A stretch of 49,285 nucleotides of DNA from Pelargonium tetragonum (taxonomy: Eukaryota > Streptophyta > Magnoliopsida > Geraniales > Geraniaceae). This document shows, one piece after another, positions 10,244 through 21,720 of this stretch. The notes under the pieces are model-generated. The model saw nothing but the letters and a program-made list of their open reading frames with translations. It was not told where the DNA came from and did no database searches. A program made the position numbers and the translations under genes. The DNA is taken from assembly GCA_036897445.1 (NCBI GenBank), contig JAYMTL010000141.1, forward strand, positions 1 through 49,285, read 5' to 3'. How positions within the stretch are numbered: the stretch's first letter is position 1; every line of letters begins with the position of its first letter.

Positions 10244-13200
10244 TTTTTTTACTCAGAAAAAAGACGCTTTAAACGAAAAGCGGGAACCCAGCATCTGACT
10301 GACACAGAATTTCTCCCTCAATTCTCAATTAAATTAGAAGATTTTTTGCCAAATTGCAAGTTTAATGCGTTTGGAGTCCTGAATAAAAGCTTCCCCCCAC
10401 ATATCCAGATTTGTTGTGGGAGTCCCCTTAGATGGATTACTTGCTAAAAGCATTGCTGAGGAATAAAGGACAGCTCAGTAAAAATAGCTAAATACTAGAA
10501 AAGCCTCAAAACTCTATAGTATAAAAAATTCTTGCATTAAACTCTTACTGTATTTTTAAGTCTCAGAAATTTAAAAATCTTCAGGTTACTCTTAGAGAAT
10601 GATAGATTCTAGGGAGATCTAGGCCCCTTTACAAATTCTTTTTATCGAAGCACCCTAAATCAAGGAGTCCTTCAAGACACAGAGTTTTAACTTCTTTAGT
10701 TAGTTTATGCGTAAAATACGGAGCTCATAATGTCCGGGTACTCTTTGCTATATAAAGGATACCTTTGACTTTGCCCCTAGCGGGCTTTTTATAATTAATG
10801 ACCGGAATTTTTAGACTTAGACCCTGAAGAGTATTACTAAGAAATTTTCTATTTAAGCATAGTTGGTTTTCTACTCTATTCAACTGGATCAGGGAAATTC
10901 GTAAGGCACTACAGTAGGCTTGGAAAAGCAAGTTTAATATTTAATAAATAATTGCTAAAACTCTTTAAAATTAAGGGAGCTCCTTATATTAGTAAGTGAA
11001 GTTCAAGCTAGTATTATGTGGATTCGATAATATAAGATAGAGTTGCATTCGACTCAGGGTTTATCCAAAGGAAGCCTGAGAAAAATGAATATAGACAAAG
11101 TAACTCTTGTGTAATAAATAGATTAAAAAGGAATCCAGTATGGCCGGTGTTTTAAAATTGCACTTGTTTTTAATGAATAATATTAATCCCCACTACACTT
11201 AAGCATGGGGTACTTTGTTTAGGAAAACTTGATACATTATGATAGAAATAACCTAATCAAAGCCTTTTTTACTTTATACAAGACATCCATATAGAAACAA
11301 ATCAACACAAGTTCTTAGTTTCGACTATACTAAGGTAAGAAAAGACTTAGGAGCTCCATAAGAATTCTGTTTGCGTAACTACATTTTGAATTTTAAGAAG
11401 CTCTGGCAAGAGCTTTTCTAGAGTTCTCAAGATAAATTCTCACATTTTTGTAAGCTTGGAAGTACCCCGTTCTTTTCGGCAATGCGGGCTTATTCTTCTG
11501 TTAACAGACCTCTCAGAATCGACTATAATAAAAAAAGGAGTTTTATACTAAAAAGACTTCTTTGTAAGAGTACCCTTTCATTTTTAGCTACTTTAATATT
11601 ACAGCGGTTTCAAACAAATTAAAGGGTTCAGTTCATGACTTAAATACCGGCTAAGAGAGAACTTAAATAATTGCCAAGAGCAATACCCTTACTTAAGACT
11701 CCAGTTTCCTTGTAAATCGCCGTGTCTTTTTCAGGTATGACAAAGGTTAGAATCTCCGAGACAATGACAAGGTAAACAACGGGCCTCTCCTAAGTTTACT
11801 AAATCCGGTTAAGCTCCGCTCCCACCTTCAATCTACTTTTAAGTTTAAATTAAGTAAGACTTCATTCAATATGAAGGAACCCTTTGTCAATCGAGCGAGT
11901 CATTGTTCTAAAATTAGCATGCATTTTTAGATTTAATGTAGGGCAATCTTTCTGAAAAATCCTCCTATATTTTGTAAGAATTGCTTAGAATTACACTTTA
12001 ACTAAAAAAACTCCAAGCTACGAGCGACTGGTGTACAAATAAAAAAGAAAGATCTCTTATACAATTATACAAAGTAAATCCTTTAACAAAGCCTACAAAC
12101 CCAAGAAATTTGTCCTGACCATTAAAATAAAACCTAAAGTCCTAGAAGGAGTTTCGCTTCTTACGCTATTAAAATAGAAACCGTGTTGTATACGCTCCGT
12201 ATAAGAAATTTGCTCAGCTCTTTGTATACAAAGTTCTCTCTTGAGTTACTCGAAAACCCTAGCGATAGGCTTACATAATTATTTAAGAAGAGAGCTACTT
12301 GATTTGTTGAGAACTCTAGAAAAGGGGGTAAAGTCTTTTAGATTCTTTAGATTTAAAAGTGCCTCTAATACTAAGATAAGAGCTTGTTCATTATATTCTT
12401 GCAGGATTTCCCTTACTAGATAAAATCCAAAAGAGTATAGGGGAAGGATACCAACAGGACCTAAGTTGTACTCCAGTTTTTATAAAAAGCGAGTCTACTT
12501 AAGAGTATACGTCAAATTTAGGCACTTCCACTGAGTTGGTAATTGTAGGGCCTGCCAAAACACCTGATTACAAAAAGTCTTATTTACTCATTTTAATGCC
12601 TTAGTCTAGTGAATTTTCCTTAAAGTAATAAACCTAGATGTCCCACCCCTCCTTTGAAGGAGCCCCGCAGTAGCCATATTCTTAATCAAATGAGGCAATT
12701 TACTTTTGAAAATTTATAGAATTACAAGAATTGTCAATTAACTAAACCGGACCTAATTAAATAGTTTTAAATACTTACTGGAACCGAAACGAAAGGACAT
12801 TCTCAGTACCACAAGGGGAAGATAATTTCTCCCTTTTTGGATAGTAAAAAGACCCGGATTTTGACTATTATAAGCATAATTAATAAGCAAAGGATAGACT
12901 TTTTTGATAGACTCTCATAATCAAACAGGCATCCCTGCCTCATTTATATATAAAAACGCCGAGCTTTCGCAAGACAAGCAGGGTTGAGTACTTTATTTGC
13001 AACTTCCTAACTTGTTTTATCTATAACATATCCTAAAAGGATTCCACGAGAATAATAAGGGATCCAAAAGTGGAGTTTTAGCTAATCTAGATCAAGGTCA
13101 AATAAAGCCCCCTTCTTAGCCTTGGGATGAAATACAAAACTACTTATAGAATAGAAAGATAGGGATTAATAAAAAGGGTCGAAACTCTTATATAAGATCT

Positions 13201-13305
13201 TGTTAAAGGCATAATCTGAAACACCCTAAATAGTAACTCGTCAATTTCCTAAAAGGAACCCGTTATGTTAAAAATAGCCGACTATTAAGATGTATCGCAG
13301 AATCC

Positions 13306-13329
13306 AGTACGAGAGGTTGATATTGATTC
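13306..13329 (+). other. Sarcin-ricin-loop-like rRNA motif
   Basis: AGTACGAGAGG matches 11 of 11 bases of the universally conserved sarcin-ricin loop of large-subunit rRNA. Six bases later comes TTGATTC; many eukaryotic 28S rRNAs have TTGATTC about five bases after the loop. The flanks beyond that do not match by eye. It could be a mutated rDNA scrap or coincidence. Confidence 0.2.
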
Positions 13330-13562
13330 TTTTTTGTGGTATAAATGAAAGAAATTAAGAGGTTTTTTGTATTTACCGTGTTTTTCGTAGCTTCTGGTAA
13401 CTAGGAAGATCTAAAACTTTTCTTATCTACTTCACTTATTATAATATTATAAGTCTAATTGTAACTAAAGGCAAGGCCCCAAACCTTAACAAAATTGTGG
13501 GTCGATTGGTGTTATCTTAATATACACGCAAACTTTAGGGGTCCCCTTATTTAAGCCTAGCA

Positions 13563-13587
13563 AATTGAATATTAATAATATTCAATT
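13563..13587. repeat. Perfect 11-bp hairpin
   Basis: AATTGAATATT and AATATTCAATT are perfect inverted arms around AAT. It is the longest perfect short-loop hairpin I noticed. AT-rich composition makes chance origin possible. Confidence 0.55.
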
Positions 13588-14262
13588 CAGTTATCCTAGT
13601 TTCATAAACTCAAATATCTTCCATTTTCCTTTTTTTGGTAAGAAAAAAACGTCGCTTTTTTACAGCGAGATATCTACCACACCTTAAAGAGCCTCTCTTT
13701 ATTTTCCACAATCTTGAGTTTACGTCTACTTGACTCTATTACTCGCTTTCAAAGAAATCCTATTTCGAAAAAAGAAACTAAAAAAACGCTGCTGGAACAT
13801 AAAGTTAGGTACTGCAATTTGGTAATCGATAAAAGGCAAAACCCTAGCGCAGGTCTGTAAGTATAGTAGCCCTATTAAATAGGGGGTATCCAATACTATT
13901 GTGCGGTTGAAATGGGAGTTTATTATAGAGTCTGATTTCGTCCTAGTTTAGTAAAGATTCTAGAGTTAGATAAAACTCTTAAGACTCGTAGTTTCCTGAA
14001 TAGAATAAAAAGGGGTTCTCATACTACGTAAATACTCAAAAATCTTCTATCTAAGTTATTGAGGACATTTGATAAAGATAGATTTTTTGTATCGGGAAAT
14101 GCTAGATTCTAGTTATCCCTTTCCTTAAGAATTCTTTATATAATATAGCCGAGAGAGTTGTCAAGAGCACTAGTTACTAGAGTTGGCATGCAAGGGTTTG
14201 AATACTGTTCATAGCTAGACTCTCACTCTCTCTCTTCTTAGCTAGACCTCTAAAACCCACAC

Positions 14263-14355
14263 CTATATCTTTAGTAGTATTTGTAGCTTATTCATTCTAA
14301 TGGCCTTTGTCTTATTGCAGCCTGTACCCGCAGCTAGAATCTCTTTTTTTTTTAC
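14263..14355 (-). pseudogene. Lysine-rich coding remnant (NKLQILLKI)
   Basis: The region 14205-14345 is CT-rich on the plus strand. On the minus strand, 30 codons are open and read VKKKEILAAGTGCNKTK, then NKLQILLKI before TAG. The order LA-x(3)-G-x(2)-KT-x(3)-R-x(3-4)-I matches the copy at 33579-33710 (LAPTNGAHKTPTKR, MEIEN), and KLQI matches 21416-21550 and 32695-32796. This is the same decayed element in minus orientation. CTCACCGACT at 14401 may be a worn terminal motif, though it lies upstream of this remnant, where the 3' end of a minus copy is not expected. Confidence 0.45.
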
Positions 14356-16293
14356 TTAGTTTAGTGGTGAATACCTCCTTAAAACAAGTACCATACTATT
14401 CTCACCGACTCTTATTGAGAGAAATTTGAAAGGGTAAATGCTGGATTACCCAAGGTAGCTCTTCCGTAGTCGCTTCGTTCTTTCTGTCTTTTATAGCAGT
14501 TATATCTAAATGGAGTACGTAAGAAAAGAGATCCCTTTCAATATTCTTTCACTTAAGTAGCCCTCAGAGACCCCTAACATAAAATCTTAAGAAGTTTCAA
14601 GTAAGGCTTGTAAGTTTGTTTACTGTTTAATCCCGAATTACTTTAGACAGGCATAAGCAAAAGGGTCCTCGTCTAGAGGTACAAAGGGAAGTCCTCTTAT
14701 CTACTTTTTTCCGTATTATAGTTATTTAAAAAGGTTTTTTTGTCCACTAGAAAGAATTTTCTTTTCATTTCCACTTTGATACTAAAGGGAGCCACCGGAA
14801 TTTTTTAGTTATTAAATTCCTTTTTTTAGGGGTGTCTTTTAATAAACCTTACTTCGAGTATAGGTATACGAATTCCTTTTGGAGATGGGATTAGATGAGA
14901 GATTGGAGTTACGTGTATAAGTATAGAGCCAAGGCTTTAGTTTAGGTTATTCCTTTATTCGCGAATTCCCTTAAAGTTGAAGTTCGTTATGAACAATGTA
15001 TAAAGTCTATTTTATTGAAAACCCCTGCATTGGCAAGCTTTTTTTATATTTATAGAGAGAGCCGTTATCCAAATTTGAATATTACGTTAAATTACGCTCC
15101 CTTTTATTTCATAGTTTCGTTTCGAGAAGTCTATTCTAAGCAATTCCAGCTGTTTATTAATTAAGGTAAACTAAAGAATAGGCTTTAACCCTCTTACACA
15201 AGGCAGCTTTACAAAAGTATTCGATATCTGCAAAAAGATATTGAGATACCTGGCTATTATTAGAAAAAGTCCAAAGGCACGAGCAATCCCGTAATAGCGT
15301 GCTGAACAAAGGCTCATAGAATACGTGAAGTCTAGCTGCAGGTATACCCCTTAGTTTTTTTGTAATTATACCAAATCATGGGTGTATATTAGAATTACTT
15401 GAGTAGGATCGTATACCAATAGAGGTCCCCTGCAAAGCAAAAAAGGGGTTAGCATGTATAAAGGTGTCAACAGTTCCCAAGTCTGTACTTTTTTACTGAT
15501 TCTAAGTCTCATAAGAACTTAGTCTTATTTCTACGCTGTATTCTTATACTTCTAACTAAGAGTTTGATTCTTCATAATAAAAAAATCATCCCTCTAAGAA
15601 GGAAATTCCTATAAAATAAACCTAAATAAAAACTCTTGTGGTTTAGAAAAGCAAGCAGGGTAAAGGGATAAAAAGCAGTTCTGTACTGTTGCATTAGAAG
15701 GGACCCGACTCTATGCCCGATCAGTTAGACTTCTACAATATGGGTTAACGGTCGATAAGTAGTTAGATAAAGGAAGCTTTTTAAGACAAAAGGAGAACCC
15801 GAAAAGCTAGTACTTTTTGTTTATCCTCCATCTACAAGCCTGGGGGCAATCCTGAATCCGGTACGTGGAAATATATAAGGAAAGGCTCCCGGGTTCGTTG
15901 CAAAGGCAAATCTAAAATATTTTATAACGAGGTCTACCTATTTTCACAATCCGGCAACCCATCTACTCTATGAGTTTTGTTAAGAACTAGGGAAAACTTA
16001 GTATATAGTACACCCTACCAGTATTAAGAGTTACGCAATTGATTAAAGTGAGTCGAGAATCCCCAGTTACATTAAATTATAGGGACCCTTTATATACCCC
16101 ATACCTTGTTTATTTCACAAGGCGCTATCACCTTAGCCGCTTCTTTTTATTATAAATTCTAAATTAGGGCTTCTTAAAAGGGGGTTTTGCTTTTTAGAGA
16201 GTCCAAATCAGTTTTAAAAGGATTCCTTAGAGTCAGGGGACAGCCTGCTTTAGTAAGAAATTCATGTCTAAGGGCCTATCACTAAGATAACAC

Positions 16294-16325
16294 GATTCGA
16301 ACCTTACCTTATCCGCTCTGAAGCG
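16294..16325 (-). tRNA. tRNA-like scrap, D arm next to T loop
   Basis: On the minus strand GCTTCAGAGCGGATAAGG resembles a tRNA D arm, and GGTTCGAATC, starting about 20 bases after its beginning, matches box B except in the last base. There is no room for an anticodon arm and no acceptor stem. Confidence 0.22.
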
Positions 16326-17377
16326 CAAGGAAATCACTAATATAAATTTGAAATAAATAAGCCCTTCCTTTTTGTGAGTACTCTCCTAAGCTGTTAGGTA
16401 GGCAGTTTAGGGATTAGGTTATTGGTAGATCACTCCAAATTTGAGTCAATGGACATAGGTTCAAAGCCTTTCTTGTTCTAAGTTGAAAAGCCGCAGTTCG
16501 GGTAAGTCAACTGGGTCAGGTAAAGAAACAAAGAAGTCTATAGATGGTGGGCTGTATAGTGGATGAATACTTATTCAATAAACTATAATACATTACCCTC
16601 CATTAACGTTGCTGGGAAGAATAACTTATCTAGACTCTATAGTTTTTTTATCCTCCGATAGTGCTAACTACTAAGAGAACAAGAGGAATTTTTAACAACA
16701 GGACTGGCCTATCTATTACAAATCCATTCCTATATAGAATACAAAAAGAGAATAAGACTATAAAACTCTATACAGTCTTACAATTACCTTAATTAAGTAT
16801 AGGTAATCCACATCCACCTGTAGAGGGAAGGTATAGGCAAGAATAAGACCTAGTTGCAAGAAGATAGAGAAGTCTAGCTAAGATGCATGAGAAAACCGAG
16901 GCTAATAAAAGAGTATTCCCCTCTTTTTTCTTAACATTTTTAAAATTCTTTACCTTTGACTTTTATACGGGGCCCTTTAGCTGGACTTTAGCAGGTGTTT
17001 GTAAAGTAAATACCTTTTTGTGTTTCTCTGTTTCTTGATTCTGAATAATAGGAATAAACAGGTTACGAAATAAATAGGGGAAGTCGGGCTAATAAAGTAA
17101 TATAACTCTTGAGAAATAGCAAGAAGCAATTCCGGTAAATTCAGGGGGTTAATTAATAGACTTTTACGGGGAATACAAACCTTACAAAAGGTACAGTACA
17201 ACCAAAGAAGTTCTATCTCCTAAGACCCCTAACTGCTACAGAATATAGCCCATAAAGGAGGTAGACCCATATAAAAGAAGGGTAGCCAACCCTGGCTTCC
17301 CCCGTTTCCGGAATAGTCCTCACTAACCAATGACATCAGATACAATTGGGAAAGGATCTACCAATGAGTAAGCTATT

Positions 17378-17414
17378 GGATTTGAACTCCGGGTTTCTTT
17401 CTCTAACTAAGCTG
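17378..17414 (-). tRNA. tRNA-like scrap, D arm next to T loop
   Basis: On the minus strand CAGCTTAGTTAGAG is a good D-arm/box A sequence. GGAGTTCAAATCC, a near box B, follows about 11 bases later. The anticodon arm is missing, as in the other scraps. Next to it, CCAAT and ATTGG arms at 17361-17379 can form a small hairpin. Confidence 0.25.
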
Positions 17415-19770
17415 TTTTAACGTGAAAAGCAGTAATAGACAGCTTATGATTCATAGGAATACTCCACTTACTTTTATTATACATATACACTATTACATTA
17501 CTTATCTTTTAGAGGAATGGGAAACGAAGTCCTTTATATAAGTGATTTGTCAACCCCTGTTTTAGTAGTTTTTTAGCCTAACTCTGTATCACTAGCTTGC
17601 TCTTTACATTTTAGTAGAAACCCCTCCTTTTAAGCTACTTATTCTGGGTATTGTTCACCAGGTTGCAGGAATTTTTTTCTTAGTTTAAAGCAATAAGACT
17701 GCCTCTTTTAGGCGGGCTAACAAAGCGACTTTTTAAGAGTACAAGCCGATGAGATGATACCCTACTTTTTTGGCACTCTATTCGTGTTAATTAATAAGAG
17801 TTTTACAGGTTTATTAAGATACGGGAGAGTTTTCCTTTTGAAGCAATCCCTTCTATTAGAATTTTATAGGCATTCGATTCACAAAGGAAAGGGAAGTCAA
17901 GTTACTTTGTCTTTTCAAGGATACCTAGGGCTTTTAAGAGTGTTTTCTCAATGTATAATGATTTTGAAAGTTATGCCAACAAAAAGGGTTTTAGTTTCCT
18001 CCGTTTCTCTTTCCGTAGCGGACCTCCTTGAGCGTCTTTATTATTTTTAACTTGGTATTGGCTGTGCAAGACACTTCATTTTCCTAGATTAATAGCTGCA
18101 GTATATTATTCCTGGGATGGATACTTTTCTCTCGGGTAACCTAAACCCTTCGCCTTTGATAGATATAAAATCTACTTTATATACGAATTACCAAGGTTTT
18201 CATATACTAACTAAAAAAGAGATCCTTAGATTTTTGAATAGTTTCACGATAAAGGGGTTCCTGTGTCAGGGGAGAATACCTTTTAAGATTTTTCCATATT
18301 GTAACTAAGGAATCCAGGAGATTTTTGTTTATAAGTCCCTCCATTCTAGTTTTCAGGTTAGGAAAGCCCCTTGCTGAGAAAATTCAAATAGTCAATTACC
18401 GCGTAGAAACAGCTGCCTTTTTTTGTAAAAGTATGCACAGTAAGCGAGGCCTTAATATAAACAAGGAGTTCAAAAGCAAGAACTCGAATAAGAGAGGAAG
18501 ATTTGGCTTTGAACCGGTGCTATTTATGTAGTCTACTTTAGATTTAGTTAAGTTAATTTCAGAGATGTTTTCTCAGTAGGAGTTCCCCTTATAGAAAATG
18601 AAAAGAAAGCTTCGTATGCACTTCACAGGAGTGGAATTAGCTTCTTTTTTATTAATTTTATCAATGTCCTGCCTAGAATCTGCGCATTTCTATCTTATCA
18701 AAATCCGGAGGAATTTCTGCTTCTTATAAACCATAAAACGCTCTAGAAAATAATCATATCTTTAAGTTTTTGAGGAGAACATACTATCTATATTATTTTA
18801 TATGATCCTATACGAAGGGCTTGGTTTTTGTAAAATATTAATTAGTTTTAAAGTTTTTAGTACTTCGTATTTTAAAAAATTATAACGTTTTCATTTTATT
18901 AAGTGAACCTGATAGAACTGGCTGCATTGCTACAAAACAAAAAGGGTAAGGGTAGAGTAAGCTCTTGAGAGATCCTGATTTGTATTGCGGTAAAATAAAA
19001 AAGGGAGATCTTGGAATTTAGACGTTAAAGCTTTTTTAGATTTATTATATCAGCTAAGTTTATACATTTATACAACTGAACCTCTTAGGTGTCTCCTATA
19101 AAAGCAGGTTTTACAATAACGTAAAAAAGACCTAGAATTAATACTAACAGGACTTAATAAACTCCTCTAGGGGTGTACAGATTGCTACATAGTCTTGTCA
19201 AAAAAAATCTATAAACAAGCACTTTGAGTGGCTTGAAGCAGGGCATTTTCCTCGTGTAAGAAGAAAATAAGGTAGTCTTATAATTGCGTTTTCCGTGAAA
19301 TTCAGGCAGACCGCTGAGAATAGACCACTCTACTACGAAGAAAGGGGCCCATTAAACTCTGCAAGGCGATAAGAGATTTTATTTAGGAAGACTTGTATAC
19401 CGTAGGATGCTCCACAAAGCAAATGAATAAGAAAGTTTCAGAAAGAAAGAAAGGACTGAGGATATACTTGAAACTCCTGATCAAATTCCCTAAGGAAGTG
19501 CGGTTAGTATAGCGAGAAGTAACTCTAGAAAGATTTTTGGGTTAAGTAACGAAATTCATAAAAGGTATACGGAGAATTCTATCACAGTGAAGGCAGCCCT
19601 TTATAGAATAAAGTATAGAATAAAGCGGGTAGCTTTCGGAGAACTTTAGTCTAATAGATCCTGTTTTCTCATTAATTAAGAGTAGAAGCAGATAACTCAT
19701 TTAACAATTAAGGTGGTGGGAAAGCTGATGAAATAATAAAAACATTTCAGGGTTCGGCATATCTAACACC

Positions 19771-19809
19771 GGGTAGCGCAGCTTGTAAAACCCAGGGTAC
19801 GAATACCCC
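19771..19809 (+). tRNA. tRNA-like scrap resembling organellar/bacterial tRNA-Pro D arm
   Basis: TAGCGCAGCTTG at 19774 is identical over 12 bases to the D-arm sequence of bacterial-type tRNA-Pro as I recall it. It is followed 22 bases on from its start by GGTACGAATACC, a box-B-like sequence. Two small hairpins form: GGGT/ACCC at 19771-19793 and GGGTA/TACCC at 19795-19808. The anticodon arm is absent. It may derive from an organellar tRNA or be chance. Confidence 0.25.
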
Positions 19810-20385
19810 CTTTGGCATGCAAGATATTACGTATATAACTCGGACTTAACTATATTATGGTTTATAGGCACATATCTTACCCTTATATTTACTATTTTAT
19901 TTAATACAACTCTACTTTAGTTCATACTACTAGATTTATCTAACCCTCTTTTTTCTTTCATTCTATAATTATGAGGATATCCAAAATATGGAAATCACTT
20001 TAATTAGTCAGATTTTCTACACAAGATTCCTAGATTCTGAAATTGAAGTTCTTTGTCTGGTGAGAAACGGGTACCTGTGCTAAATATTCCAGTTACAGAA
20101 AAGTAAAGAGAACTAGTTCCTTTAAGATCAGGGGCGTTGATTCTAAATAAAGTGTACAAAAAAGTAGATTTTCACTAAAACCGAAAATGAAAGTTGAGAT
20201 AAGAATCGGGAGTGGACCCATAGAAATGACTCTGAAGTAGCATGAGTGGGTATAAGGATCCCGGCGGTTTAGTAAAATCATTAAGGAGTCCGCGGAAATC
20301 CAGTAAATTCTATCAAGGTTCCTCATTTTATGGAGACTCTTTAATGGTACGGGATTTTCCCTTTGTGCAGACACCAAGTTTTGCG

Positions 20386-20414
20386 TTTAACTAAGTAGAA
20401 AAGTTCGATTCCCC
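20386..20414 (+). tRNA. tRNA-like scrap with near-exact box B
   Basis: AGTTCGATTCC at 20402 differs from the box B consensus in the first base. TAACTAAGTAG just upstream is a weak D-arm-like sequence only 14 bases away. There is no clear acceptor stem. Confidence 0.18.
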
Positions 20415-21415
20415 ATGCGGCATAAAAATTTTTAAAGGGAGCCTCAAGAATTTAGAAACAGAGCTTGGGTTTTCTTAAGTTAAGTGGGTCCCTAGAAGTA
20501 TATTGCAATTAAAGAGTTTGGTAATAGAATCTCTTAGGAGTCGGCTTATGAAACAAACTAAATAAGAATCCATAAAGGCAGTTTTACATCCTCGAGTAGA
20601 AAATAAGTATACGGACAAAGCCATTAGTAAGTAATATGAGTACCCTCTTTTTAGCATGTATTACATTCTGCCGGCTCGGATACTCTCATATAAATAAGGG
20701 GTGTCGTACGAAGAAGTCAATACTATAGTTGGAATTAAATAAACATACTTGAGCCCTCCTTTTTGAACCACTCAGTGGTGAAATTCGTGTATTGTAGATA
20801 TTTAAAGTAATAGAACTCCTTAAATATAAGACATTCGATCGGTTTAGAGGCAGATGCTCAGGCAAACCTCAAGGATATCCTAGCAATGGGTCATGGAAAG
20901 GACTAGACGTTGTTTTTAGAAACCCAATAAGGTTCTTTTGTACAATCCAAGTATATAGATCTACTAGTTTTCAAATTAAAAAGGAAGTAAGAACTTAATA
21001 GAATGCTACCAGTACACGCCCAAATGTTATCTCCCAGGTAGCTCTATAAGTCAAAATGAAAGTAGAGTACTTTAATTTAATTAGAAGAAGCGCACTAAAA
21101 GGACAATTCTTAATTATTTGTAATTACACACCTAAATTCGAATCAAGTTTATTTTATAACAGGCTAGGATTCCCTTTAGTTTTCTTTGATATTGTTTTGT
21201 TAGACCACTCATAGGATATTCTTACAAGGGGCACCTATAAAGCTCATAGAAGCTGCTCCTAATTTTCTTTATAGATTATACGCGGGGGTAAAGTATAAGC
21301 AATCTCGTAAAACCTTATTAAATTCCTCGAAGGAGAGCTGCTACACTTTTCTTATCTGTCTTACAAGTCTTCTTTCATACCCTTATTACTCTAAGCTGTA
21401 CCTTTCCTAGGAGCT

Positions 21416-21550
21416 CTAATACTCTTTCTGTATCTTATTAGCTAGACCTGTCCTTTGGGGCTTATTACCTATCTGACTCTTCTGCATACCTTCTTTACTT
21501 AGAACTTTATTCTCTATCTGTAGCTTGAAAGCTAGAACCCTATGCCTGTT
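21416..21550 (-). pseudogene. Lysine-rich coiled-coil remnant (KLQIENKVLSKEG)
   Basis: The region 21335-21720 is CT-rich on the plus strand. On the minus strand 44 codons are open, bounded by TAA and TAG, with FKLQIENKVLSKEGMQK near residues 8-24 and then GNKPQRTGLANKIQKEY. The plus-strand DNA at 21500-21527 matches 32766-32793 at 27 of 28 bases, far beyond chance. The peptide is a basic heptad-like helix without transmembrane or enzyme motifs. In known fungal pogo/Fot1 transposases a similar L-x-x-E-N-x-x-L helix with a Lys/Arg tail ends the protein; assigning this remnant to them is inference. Confidence 0.55.
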
Positions 21551-21720
21551 TTAGTAAAGGAAAAAATACCCATCTTAGAAGTCCTCCTCTTGGTCTTGTT
21601 ATTTTTCCCCGGACCTATTGAAGCTAGTGTACCTAGGAGATTCTTGTATGAGAGCAATAGTCTTCTCCTTTAGGCTGGCTAGACCTATAAAAACGCTAGA
21701 AGGATTCGGAAGGATTTTGT

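Larger units (their letters stand above)
10244..14204. other. AT-rich RIP-like DNA without genes
   Basis: No supported gene. Open frames are short; the 99-codon frame at 10148-10447 runs through the tRNA-like element and has no recognisable domain. Noted inside: a ribosomal sarcin-ricin-loop-like motif at 13306-13329, an 11-bp hairpin at 13563-13587, and GC knots near 12650 and 13545 (GGGGTCCCC). Confidence 0.55.
14411..21335. other. AT-rich RIP-like DNA without genes
   Basis: No supported gene. Three consecutive plus-strand frames (17754-18050, 18117-18308, 18325-18531) are open but show no domain, no shared motif and no splice pattern I trust. Four tRNA-like scraps fall here (16294-16325, 17378-17414, 19771-19809, 20386-20414). 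GC knots lie near 14800, 15425, 15704, 16082, 18585 and 19346. Confidence 0.55.

Noticed and set aside
10148-10447. 99-codon plus frame
   Set aside because: It runs through the tRNA-like element and shows no recognisable domain.
17754-18531. Three consecutive plus-strand frames as exons of one gene
   Set aside because: No shared domain, no convincing splice sites, and ordinary RIP-like composition.
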